Part shown: positions 17,102-23,691 of the stretch, piece after piece
Layout: the number at the start of each line of letters is the position of its first letter
Position numbering within the stretch: the first letter of the stretch is position 1
NCBI RefSeq assembly: GCF_002943105.1
Contig: NZ_PTPZ01000001.1
Location: 310,001-374,000, forward strand
Length of the DNA stretch: 64,000 bases
DNA from: Cloacibacterium normanense
GTDB lineage: Bacteria; Bacteroidota; Bacteroidia; Flavobacteriales; Weeksellaceae
Direction of reading: 5' to 3'
Notes under the pieces: model-generated
The model's database searches: none
The model's input: only the letters and a program-made list of their open reading frames with translations
What the model was told of the DNA's origin: nothing
Made by a program: the position numbers and the translations under genes

Positions 17102-17959
17102 TTAGAATTTGTCTTCGTATTTGAAATTTTTAGAATAAAGCATTACCGCTAATCCTATAATGACCAGTGGAATTGATAAAACCTGACCTGTATTGAGAAT
17201 TCCAAGGGTAATTTTTTCTTCTCCTTGAGGTTCTTTTAAGAATTCTACTAAAAATCTGATGGTCCAAAGTACAGCAAAGAAAAACCCGAAAAGCCAACCT
17301 TGACTGTATTTTTTCTTCGTGTAAAGATAAATTCCCCACATTACAAAAAATAATGCTAAATAAGAAAATGCCTCAAACAATTGAGTAGGATAGCGTGGAA
17401 CAATTTCTCCGTATTCCATACTTTGTTGATGAAATAATACAGCAAATGGTGAATCTGGTGCTGGTTTTCCTACGATTTCTGAGTTGAAAAAATTTCCCAT
17501 TCTGATAAAAAATCCAGCTAAAGCCACAGTAATCGCCAATCTATCTAATAACCAAAGTGGATTTTTCTTCAAAACTTTTATCGCAATAATAATGGTAGAA
17601 ACTACCAAAACAATCGCCGCACCGTGACTTGCAAGTCCTGAAAATCCCGTGAATTTAAATTCTGGAACCGTCTGAATAGGCAAGAAAACACTCCAGAAAT
17701 CTTGTTTAAATAATTCTGGTTGATAGAAAATTACGTGACCTAATCTTGCGCCGAGAATCGTTCCGATTAAAGTCCAAGTGAAAATGGTGTCTAAACTTTT
17801 TTCGCTTTCGTGGTCTATTTTAAACATTTTTACAAATAAATAGTAACCAATTCCGAATGCTAAAACAAACATTAAACTGTAATAGTGTAAGGTAAAAGTC
17901 CCGATTTCTATTCCTTTAGAAGGATCCCAAGTGAAATATAATAGCGTAGCTAAATTCAT
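17102..17959 (-). CDS. lgt: Prolipoprotein diacylglyceryl transferase
   Basis: Lgt attaches diacylglycerol to the lipobox Cys of prolipoproteins in the inner membrane. The 285-residue protein has about seven membrane helices. The signature RMGNFFNSEIVGKP carries the essential Arg and Asn of the Lgt motif, and HGAAI supplies a conserved His. It is followed upstream on the same strand by yidD (28-bp gap), so the two envelope-assembly genes may be co-transcribed. Lipoproteins encoded in this window (20159, 21149, 44770) are among its expected substrates. Confidence 0.95.
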   Translation of the reverse strand: MNLATLLYFTWDPSKGIEIGTFTLHYYSLMFVLAFGIGYYLFVKMFKIDHESEKSLDTIFTWTLIGTILGARLGHVIFYQPELFKQDFWSVFLPIQTVPEFKFTGFSGLASHGAAIVLVVSTIIIAIKVLKKNPLWLLDRLAITVALAGFFIRMGNFFNSEIVGKPAPDSPFAVLFHQQSMEYGEIVPRYPTQLFEAFSYLALFFVMWGIYLYTKKKYSQGWLFGFFFAVLWTIRFLVEFLKEPQGEEKITLGILNTGQVLSIPLVIIGLAVMLYSKNFKYEDKF

Positions 17960-17987
17960 ATATTTTTATTGATTTGTTAGTATTTTT

Positions 17988-18233
17988 TTAATGTTGATGC
18001 TCTTTTTTGGGCGGAACAGGATCGTAACCGCTTCCTCCCCAAGGATGACAGCTAGAAATTCTCTTTGCACTGAGATAAATTCCTTTAAAAAATCCGTGAA
18101 CTTTTAATGCTTCCAAGGTATAATGCGAACATGTTGGCTCATATCTGCAATTTTTTCCCAACCATGGAGAAATTCCGTATTGATATATTTTGATCAATAC
18201 AATGAGCGGAAATATGAGAATTTTATTGAGCAT
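17988..18233 (-). CDS. yidD: Membrane protein insertion efficiency factor YidD
   Basis: The short protein (81 residues) has the complete family signature: [20 protein letters not shown] followed by [11 protein letters not shown] and the [12 protein letters not shown] tail. YidD assists YidC-dependent membrane insertion. A minus-strand -7 box at 18241-18248 ends only 7 bp before the ATG, so the transcript should be nearly leaderless and lgt would lie downstream in the same operon. Confidence 0.95.
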   Translation of the reverse strand: MLNKILIFPLIVLIKIYQYGISPWLGKNCRYEPTCSHYTLEALKVHGFFKGIYLSAKRISSCHPWGGSGYDPVPPKKEHQH

Positions 18234-18240
18234 TACCTTG

Positions 18241-18248
18241 CAAAAATA
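18241..18248 (-). promoter_or_regulatory. -7 box (TATTTTTG) of yidD-lgt
   Basis: A minus-strand TAnnTTTG match 7 bp before the yidD start. Confidence 0.55.
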
Positions 18249-18261
18249 GGATAATAATTGA

Positions 18262-18269
18262 TAAATTTG
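18262..18269 (+). promoter_or_regulatory. -7 box (TAAATTTG) of the 18296 gene
   Basis: A TAnnTTTG match 26 bp before the start of the gene at 18296. It is divergent from the yidD promoter. Confidence 0.5.
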
Positions 18270-18295
18270 AAATTTAAGAATTCAAAATATTCTCC

Positions 18296-18700
18296 ATGAC
18301 AGTTAATTACAGCAAAAAGAGACTTTTTTTCAATTTATTTTTAGGAATTCTCTGGTTTTTTATTGGCGCAAGTTATTTAGTTGGCGAAGAAAAACTGATG
18401 TGGCATCATTATGGATTTGTAGTTATAGGATTACTTTATTTGTCGACTTTCTTATTTGAATTTTTCAAAAAATATTTTAAAATTACTTCTCAAGAAATCG
18501 TTTTGTTTGGACTAAAAAATAAAAAGATAGCTTTTAAAGATTTACTGGAAATCAAATATTTTGCAGGAGATTATATTTTGAAAGATAAAAACCAGAGCAT
18601 TAACATTGTCAAGACACAAATAGAAAAAAATCAATTAGAAGATTCTGAAAATATGTGGAACGAAGTAAAATCTACTTTTGAAAATTCGACTCAGCCTTAA
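18296..18700 (+). CDS. Hypothetical membrane protein (PH-like cytoplasmic domain)
   Basis: I do not recognise a named family. The 134-residue protein has two membrane helices (about residues 10-27 and 38-58). A small domain follows, with strand pattern and the segment FGLKNKKIAFKDLLEIKY, which resembles bacterial PH-like membrane proteins. The stop codon lies inside a CCTTAA hexamer array, and rarA begins 26 bp later, so the two may be one transcript. Confidence 0.75.
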   Translation: MTVNYSKKRLFFNLFLGILWFFIGASYLVGEEKLMWHHYGFVVIGLLYLSTFLFEFFKKYFKITSQEIVLFGLKNKKIAFKDLLEIKYFAGDYILKDKNQSINIVKTQIEKNQLEDSENMWNEVKSTFENSTQP

Positions 18701-18724
18701 CCTTAACCTTAACCTTAACCTCAA
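18695..18724. repeat. Hexamer array (CCTTAA, five units)
   Basis: Four exact CCTTAA units and one CCTCAA variant. The first unit contains the stop codon of the upstream gene, and the array ends 2 bp before the TTG start of rarA. The array occupies the place where a ribosome binding site would be expected. Confidence 0.9.
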
Positions 18725-18726
18725 TT

Positions 18727-20007
18727 TTGAACCCAAACATACCTTTAGCCGAAAAACTCAGACCTAAAACACTCGACGAAGTTTTAGGGCAAGAACATCT
18801 TTCTGGAAACAACGGAACCATCCGTAAAATGCTAGAAAATGACACGCTCAATTCTCTCATTTTATGGGGACCTCCCGGAACTGGAAAGACTACTTTGGCA
18901 GAAATTATTTCTTCTACTTCTGGAAGGAAATTTTTCAAGCTTTCGGCGGTTTCTTCTGGAGTAAAAGAAGTGAGAGAAGTGATAGAAGATGCTAATAAAC
19001 AGAATCTTTTCACAGGGAAATCACCGATTTTGTTCATAGACGAGATTCACCGTTTTAATAAATCTCAACAAGACTCACTGCTTCAAGCGGTGGAAAAAGG
19101 TTGGATAGTCTTAATTGGAGCCACTACGGAAAATCCAAGTTTCGAAGTGGTTTCGGCGTTGCTTTCTCGTTCACAAGTGTATGTTTTGAAGTCTCTAAGT
19201 TTTGAAAAATTAGAAGAACTCGCAGAAATAGCGCTTTCCAGATACAATGAAGAAGAACAAACACATTTTACACTCAAAGAAAAAGAAGCGCTGATTCAAT
19301 ATTCTGGTGGCGATGCTCGAAAACTCATTAATTCTATAGAATTGGTTCTCAATCAATTCAAAAATGTAAAAGAAAAAGAAATCACCAACGAAGATGTACT
19401 TTCGGTTTTACAAGAAACGATGGCGCTTTATGATAAAAATGGGGATCAGCACTATGATATTATTTCGGCGTTTATCAAATCTATGCGCGGTTCTGACCCA
19501 AATGGAGCGGTATATTGGCTTGCCAGAATGATTTCGGGTGGTGAAGATGTAAAATTTATAGCACGCAGAATGCTCATTTTAGCAGCTGAAGATATTGGTT
19601 TGGCAAATCCAAATGCTTTGACGGTTGCCAATAATTGCTTTCAAGCGGTAAATGTCATTGGAAATCCTGAATCTAGAATTATTTTGAGTGAAACAGCGGT
19701 TTATTTGGCTTGTTCACCGAAATCTAACTCTACTTATAAAGCGATTGATGCTGCTCTTGCTGTTGTAAAACAAACCGGGAATTTGCCAGTTCCGTTGCAT
19801 CTGAGAAATGCACCTACAAAACTGATGAAAGACTTAGATTATGGCAAAGAATATCAATATGCCCATTCTTACGAAGGAAATTTTGTAAACCAAGAATTCT
19901 TGCCCGATGAAATTTCTGGAACGCAATTCTATGTTCCTGGCGAAAACGCTACAGAAAGAAAAATCCGCGAAGAATTGCAAAAAAAATGGAAGGGAAAATA
20001 TTCTTAG
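18727..20007 (+). CDS. rarA: Replication-associated recombination protein A (MgsA/RarA)
   Basis: RarA is a clamp-loader-like AAA+ ATPase acting at stalled replication forks. The 426-residue protein has Walker A (LWGPPGTGKTTLAE), Walker B (LFIDEIHRFNKSQQD) and the sensor block ATTENPSFEV. The C-terminal MgsA tetramerisation domain contains MISGGEDVKFIARRM. The start is the TTG at 18727, giving NPNIPLAEKLRPKTL, the standard N-terminus. No ATG occurs in frame upstream, and the next one is too far in. A non-ATG start directly behind a hexamer array is unusual and may lower or tune expression. Confidence 0.93.
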   Translation: MNPNIPLAEKLRPKTLDEVLGQEHLSGNNGTIRKMLENDTLNSLILWGPPGTGKTTLAEIISSTSGRKFFKLSAVSSGVKEVREVIEDANKQNLFTGKSPILFIDEIHRFNKSQQDSLLQAVEKGWIVLIGATTENPSFEVVSALLSRSQVYVLKSLSFEKLEELAEIALSRYNEEEQTHFTLKEKEALIQYSGGDARKLINSIELVLNQFKNVKEKEITNEDVLSVLQETMALYDKNGDQHYDIISAFIKSMRGSDPNGAVYWLARMISGGEDVKFIARRMLILAAEDIGLANPNALTVANNCFQAVNVIGNPESRIILSETAVYLACSPKSNSTYKAIDAALAVVKQTGNLPVPLHLRNAPTKLMKDLDYGKEYQYAHSYEGNFVNQEFLPDEISGTQFYVPGENATERKIREELQKKWKGKYS

Positions 20008-20010
20008 GAA

Positions 20011-20031
20011 GCTAGATGATAGAGATTAGAT
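20011..20031. repeat. Short heptamer array after rarA
   Basis: Three 7-bp units (GCTAGAT, then GATAGAG, then ATTAGAT) begin 4 bp after the rarA stop. They resemble the arrays at 53504 and 31632. Confidence 0.6.
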
Positions 20032-20040
20032 TTTTATGAA

Positions 20041-20160
20041 GCGTTCCATAGGAACGCTATATGTGTAGAAAATTTTCCCAAATAAAATAAGTTCCATAGG
20101 AACGAAAGGTTTGTAGAAATAATGACCAACTAGAAAGGCGTTCCGTAGGAGCGCTATATT
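20041..20160. repeat. Three copies of a dispersed palindrome (GTTCC-ATA-GGAAC type)
   Basis: The hairpins GCGTTCC-ATA-GGAACGC (20041-20057), GTTCC-ATA-GGAAC (20091-20103) and GCGTTCC-GTA-GGAGCGC (20138-20154) share the downstream word TGTAGAAA in the first two copies. The third runs into the stop codon of the lipoprotein gene at 20159. From memory, similar elements recur in flavobacterial genomes. Confidence 0.8.
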
Positions 20161-20656
20161 ATTTTTTCAAAGAATACATTAAATTAGTAATTCGCAAAAA
20201 AACGCCATCAAAACCTTTTCCTGTTTGAGGGTTGTTTCTCGTAATCACATTGTATTTCCCGTTATAATAATATTGAAATCGATATTTTATACCATCATCA
20301 ACTGCATTTTCTTTATATCCTTCTAAATTTTCAAAGTTTAACTCTTTAAGTTCTTTGATGAATTTTTCATATTTTTCTCTACTGATATTAACCTTTGAAG
20401 TTTTTACCTTTTTAAATTCTTTTTCTAGATAATAAACCGAATAAACATCATTTTTGTTTTCAATCACAAGAATATCAGAACTTCCAGACATTTCAACTTC
20501 CGAGATTAGTCTGAAAATTTCAGTGTCATTAGTTTCAATAATTTCTTCTAATGATTTGTCTAAATTAAATATTTCATCATTTTTGCTAATGTAATTTGTT
20601 GATTTGCAAGAATTGAATGTTAAAATAGTGATGACTAAGAAGAGGAAATTTTTCAT
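20159..20656 (-). CDS. Hypothetical lipoprotein
   Basis: The 165-residue protein has a lipoprotein signal (hydrophobic residues 4-14, lipobox FNSC at 14-17), so it should be lipidated by Lgt. The mature part is acidic and charged, with a GFDGVFLRITNLMYSLKK end. I do not recognise a family. A minus-strand -7 box lies at 20673-20680, and the 3' end overlaps a dispersed palindrome. Confidence 0.75.
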   Translation of the reverse strand: MKNFLFLVITILTFNSCKSTNYISKNDEIFNLDKSLEEIIETNDTEIFRLISEVEMSGSSDILVIENKNDVYSVYYLEKEFKKVKTSKVNISREKYEKFIKELKELNFENLEGYKENAVDDGIKYRFQYYYNGKYNVITRNNPQTGKGFDGVFLRITNLMYSLKK

Positions 20657-20672
20657 GGATTAAAAGCTTTAA

Positions 20673-20680
20673 TCAAAGTT
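20673..20680 (-). promoter_or_regulatory. -7 box (TAACTTTG) of the lipoprotein gene
   Basis: A minus-strand TAnnTTTG match 16 bp before the start at 20656. Confidence 0.5.
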
Positions 20681-20714
20681 ACAAAAATCACAAAGAGTTA
20701 TATTTAAAATTCCT

Positions 20715-20722
20715 TAAATTTG
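20715..20722 (+). promoter_or_regulatory. -7 box (TAAATTTG) of the copper/SCO1 module
   Basis: A TAnnTTTG match 14 bp before the start at 20737. It is the likely promoter for the three-gene cluster to 22114. Confidence 0.55.
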
Positions 20723-20736
20723 TTATTCTTTAAAAA

Positions 20737-21096
20737 ATGAGAATTGTAATTGCTATATTTTTATTTCTGGTGATGTCAGTACGTTCTGTGCTGCCATTAT
20801 TAGATTATGTGGTGAATTACAACTATATTTCTACTCAGCTTTGCGAAAACCAATCTGAGCCTGATTTGCGATGCAACGGAAAATGCTACGTGAAACACGA
20901 AATGGCAAAATCTTCTGAAAATGAGTCGACAAAAATTCAGAAAGTGGAGTTTTTACAATTATTTCTTCCTACGGAAAGTTTAGTGATACAAGAACAGGAA
21001 CATCAGGATTTTTCAAAAACGAAAGTTTTTATCCATCACTTTAATTTTACTTTTCAAGATTTTTACCCTGAGTTTTTTCATCCACCTTTAGTTTGA
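20737..21096 (+). CDS. Small exported protein with a CNGKCY motif, SCO1-linked
   Basis: The 119-residue protein has an N-terminal hydrophobic segment (about residues 1-22), then CENQ and CNGKCYVKHEM and a C-terminus ending FFHPPLV. The spaced cysteines and nearby histidines suggest a metal or redox site outside the cytoplasm. Genes of this shape sit next to SCO1/YHS genes in many flavobacteria (from memory). It begins a likely operon with the YHS lipoprotein and the SCO1 homologue. I have no functional name for it. Confidence 0.75.
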   Translation: MRIVIAIFLFLVMSVRSVLPLLDYVVNYNYISTQLCENQSEPDLRCNGKCYVKHEMAKSSENESTKIQKVEFLQLFLPTESLVIQEQEHQDFSKTKVFIHHFNFTFQDFYPEFFHPPLV

Positions 21097-21148
21097 AATT
21101 AATTTTCGTACTTTTATTCAATTAATTTTAACTTAAAAAAATCAAAAA

Positions 21149-21415
21149 ATGAAATATACATTAACCGTTGCTTTTGTAGCAATTTCTATATTATCTTCTT
21201 GTCAACAGACTCCAGAAACCAAAAAAGTTCATGATCATAAAAAAACTACCCAAAAACTAGACGTAAAAGTGGTGAACGAAGAAGACCCAATTTGTGGAAT
21301 GAAAACAGCACAGTTTTTAAAAGATACTGCTGTTTATAAAGGAAAAACCTATGGTTTCTGCAATAAACTTTGCAAAGAAGAATTCAAAAAAAATCCAAAA
21401 AAATACGCGAAATAA
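21149..21415 (+). CDS. YHS-domain lipoprotein
   Basis: The 88-residue protein has a lipoprotein signal (lipobox LSSC, about residues 15-18). A His-rich stretch (KKVHDHKK) and a YHS domain with DPICGMKTA and YGFCNKLCKEEF follow. YHS domains bind metals, often copper, and occur in copper transport proteins. The gene is 9 bp upstream of the SCO1 homologue. A role in periplasmic copper delivery or buffering is likely. Confidence 0.85.
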   Translation: MKYTLTVAFVAISILSSCQQTPETKKVHDHKKTTQKLDVKVVNEEDPICGMKTAQFLKDTAVYKGKTYGFCNKLCKEEFKKNPKKYAK

Positions 21416-21424
21416 TTTCTGAAC

Positions 21425-22114
21425 ATGACGAAACCTAAAAAAGCGTCTGGTTTTGGAATGAATAAAATGCTGGTATACCAAATGATAGCTTTAGTGGCTA
21501 TTGTTCTGGCATTTATCGCAGGAAATTACTTTTTCAAGAAAAGTCTTCATACGGTAATGAAGGCGCCAAATTTTGAATTAATCGACCAGAATAATCACAG
21601 AATTTCAAATACAGATATGCTGGGAAAAGTCTATGTAGTAGAGTTTTTCTACGCGAGATGCCCTACAATTTGCCCGATTATGAATAACAATCTGAAATTC
21701 GTAGATAAAGCGATTAAGAGCAAAGATTTTGGAATTATTTCCATTTCTATAGACCCAGAAAATGACACGCCAGAATTTTTAAAAGCACATGCCAAAAAAC
21801 TTGGAGTTACCAATCCCAATTGGCATTTTTTGACAGGAAATAGAGATTACATCGGTGATTTAGCCAATGAATTTGATATTTATGTAGGCGATAAAGATGA
21901 CCAATCAGAAAGTCTTAATCACAGCGGAATGCTGGCTTTGGTAGACAAAGAAGGCAATGTGAGATGCAGATTTGGAAAAGATGGCATGCCAATTCTTTAT
22001 TACTCTGGATTGAATTATGATGATCAAGAAGGGAAAAATGCGAGTTTAAAAGGCAAATTCCAGCCAGACAGAAAATTATTGATAGAAGATATTCAGACAC
22101 TTCTAGAAGAATAA
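21425..22114 (+). CDS. SCO1/SenC family copper chaperone
   Basis: SCO proteins deliver copper to the CuA site of cytochrome oxidase or act as thiol reductases. The 229-residue protein has one N-terminal membrane anchor (about residues 14-35) and a thioredoxin-like domain. The copper ligands are visible as CPTIC in FFYARCPTICPIM and the distal His in LNHSGMLALVD. It closes the copper module. Confidence 0.92.
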   Translation: MTKPKKASGFGMNKMLVYQMIALVAIVLAFIAGNYFFKKSLHTVMKAPNFELIDQNNHRISNTDMLGKVYVVEFFYARCPTICPIMNNNLKFVDKAIKSKDFGIISISIDPENDTPEFLKAHAKKLGVTNPNWHFLTGNRDYIGDLANEFDIYVGDKDDQSESLNHSGMLALVDKEGNVRCRFGKDGMPILYYSGLNYDDQEGKNASLKGKFQPDRKLLIEDIQTLLEE

Positions 22115-22146
22115 AAAAACGGTGAGAAATTTTCTCACCGTTTTCA
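22114..22146. terminator. Bidirectional terminator between SCO1 gene and hsp20
   Basis: A perfect stem (AAACGGTGAGAAA then TTTCTCACCGTTT) is flanked by A and T runs between the two convergent genes. Confidence 0.88.
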
Positions 22147-22150
22147 TTTG

Positions 22151-22600
22151 TTATTTAATTTCTATGGATTTCACTTCTTTTTTAGCGTTTTCTCTTTTAG
22201 GAACCGCCAATTTCAGAATGCCGTTGTCATATTTTGCTTCGATGTGTTCTACATCTACAATATCAGAAGGCATGGTAAATGAACGGGTGAATGATTGATA
22301 ATTAAATTCTCTTCTGGTGTAGTTTTTCTTCTCATCTCTTTCTTCGTTTTCGGTTTGAGATTCCGAAGAAATGGTGAGAATATTTCGATCGATGTTAATT
22401 TTAAAATCTTCTTTTTTCAATCCTGGAACCGCCATTTCAATTTCGTAATGGTTATCGGTTTCTTTCACGTTTACAGAAGGCATAGTAAATCCCATTTCTG
22501 TAAGGTTTTTTTCATTCCAGTTAAATAAATCTTTGGTAAAAAAATCATCAAAGAAACTATTTAACCCTGTCATTGGATTTCTTTTCATTAAAGTTGACAT
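22151..22600 (-). CDS. Hsp20/alpha-crystallin small heat shock protein
   Basis: Small heat shock proteins hold unfolding proteins in a refoldable state. The alpha-crystallin domain spans roughly residues 40-140 and includes YEIEMAVPGLKKEDFKI and the closing GILKLAVPK motif, preceded by the usual N-terminal FDDFF segment. The start is placed at 22600 (MSTLMKRNPM, 149 residues), as the extension to 22642 is not family-like. It is transcribed toward the SCO1 terminator. Confidence 0.92.
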   Translation of the reverse strand: MSTLMKRNPMTGLNSFFDDFFTKDLFNWNEKNLTEMGFTMPSVNVKETDNHYEIEMAVPGLKKEDFKINIDRNILTISSESQTENEERDEKKNYTRREFNYQSFTRSFTMPSDIVDVEHIEAKYDNGILKLAVPKRENAKKEVKSIEIK

Positions 22601-22642
22601 TTTTTTAAGTTTTAAGGTTAAACTTCCGTGATGAAACAGCAA

Positions 22643-22682
22643 TAAAAAATCGCTGAATTTTCAAAACAAAATTACAGCGATT
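22643..22682 (-). terminator. Intrinsic terminator after pheA
   Basis: Read on the minus strand, AATCGCTG pairs with CAGCGATT (22675-22682 with 22648-22655). An inner AATTTT/AAAATT extension continues the stem, giving about 14 bp with one bulge, and a T run follows. It separates pheA from hsp20. A TAnnTTTG word (TAATTTTG, 22667-22674) lies inside the loop side and could be the hsp20 promoter. Confidence 0.78.
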
Positions 22683-22766
22683 AAAAGATTTTAGAAAGTG
22701 TTTTTAGATAAATTTAGATTGAAAATTTCTATAATTTATAAATTTAATATTCTAAAAATCAATAGT

Positions 22767-23606
22767 TTAACTTTCTATTAAATATTCGTTATAGTGACCT
22801 AAAAATTTCACTTCTGTATCGAGAGATTTCAGTTCTTCTAATGCATTATTAGACAAGACAGGGTGCCATTCATTCGCCACATTAATGAAGAAAAAGTAAT
22901 TTCCTAGTCCTGTTTTCAGGGTTCGGCTTTCAATTTTAGTTAAATTCATTTTTCTCCATGCAAAAACAGAGAGAACCTGATGTAAACCTCCTGCATGATC
23001 TTCTGGCAAAGTAATGATAAGAGAGGTTTTTTCGGTGATTTTATTTTGGGAAAGATTCAGTCTTTCTCCCTTTTTAGAAATAACAATAAACTTGGTGTGA
23101 TTTTGTTCAATATCTTGAATATTCTGGTGAATGATTTTCAGTCCGTATAATTTTGCGGCATAAGAATTGGCAATTGCAGCATATTTTTTTTCAGGATTTT
23201 CGGCCACTCTTTTAGCAGCAGCAGCAGTAGAACCGAATTCTTGCTTAATCACATCTTTATATTCTTTGTCCAAAAAATGATAACATTGCGCCAAAGCTTG
23301 AGGATGAGAATAAATTTTCTCAATTTCGGTATTATCTGGGTGAATCATCAGTTGATGAGAAATGGGCATTACTACTTCTGTTTCTACAAAAATTCCGTCA
23401 AAATCATAAAGATAATCCAGCGTCATAGAAACAGTTCCTTCGATAGAATTTTCGAGGGGAACAACGGCTTTTTCTACCAAATCATCTTGAACTGCCTTGA
23501 AACAATCTAAAATATTAGACTGTGGCAAGAGTTCTTCATTGGGGAAAATTTGTGAAGTAGCAAGCTGTGTAAAACTAGCTTGTGGTCCGAGGAAAGCGAT
23601 TTTCAT
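22767..23606 (-). CDS. pheA: Prephenate dehydratase (monofunctional)
   Basis: The enzyme converts prephenate to phenylpyruvate for phenylalanine synthesis. The start at 23606 (MKIAFLGPQASFTQLA) gives 279 residues: a prephenate dehydratase domain followed by a C-terminal ACT domain. The catalytic TRF-type motif appears as NHTKF, with Lys in place of Arg. The ACT domain contains HQVLSVFAWRKMNLTKIESR and should sense phenylalanine. No chorismate mutase domain is fused. A -7 box at 23611-23618 ends 4 bp before the ATG, so the mRNA should be leaderless; this also rules out the start at 23675. Confidence 0.92.
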   Translation of the reverse strand: MKIAFLGPQASFTQLATSQIFPNEELLPQSNILDCFKAVQDDLVEKAVVPLENSIEGTVSMTLDYLYDFDGIFVETEVVMPISHQLMIHPDNTEIEKIYSHPQALAQCYHFLDKEYKDVIKQEFGSTAAAAKRVAENPEKKYAAIANSYAAKLYGLKIIHQNIQDIEQNHTKFIVISKKGERLNLSQNKITEKTSLIITLPEDHAGGLHQVLSVFAWRKMNLTKIESRTLKTGLGNYFFFINVANEWHPVLSNNALEELKSLDTEVKFLGHYNEYLIES

Positions 23607-23610
23607 AGAA

Positions 23611-23618
23611 CAAATGTA
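23611..23618 (-). promoter_or_regulatory. -7 box (TACATTTG) of pheA
   Basis: A minus-strand TAnnTTTG match whose last base is 5 bp upstream of the ATG. It predicts transcription starting at or near the start codon. Confidence 0.6.
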
Positions 23619-23636
23619 AAAATTTTGAACGGAAAA

Positions 23637-23665
23637 TAAAAACCTCCCAAAAATGAGAGGTTTTC
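23637..23665 (-). terminator. Intrinsic terminator after acs
   Basis: AAAACCTC (23639-23646) pairs with GAGGTTTT (23657-23664). The minus-strand transcript continues into a T-rich stretch. Confidence 0.72.
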
Positions 23666-23691
23666 GTGTGACCAAAAATTAACAATAATCA

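Noticed and set aside
22643-22682. Inverted repeat AATCGCTG/CAGCGATT as a CIRCE-like heat-shock operator for hsp20
   Set aside because: An inner AATTTT/AAAATT extension and a downstream T run on the pheA strand make an intrinsic terminator the better reading, and the sequence does not match CIRCE.
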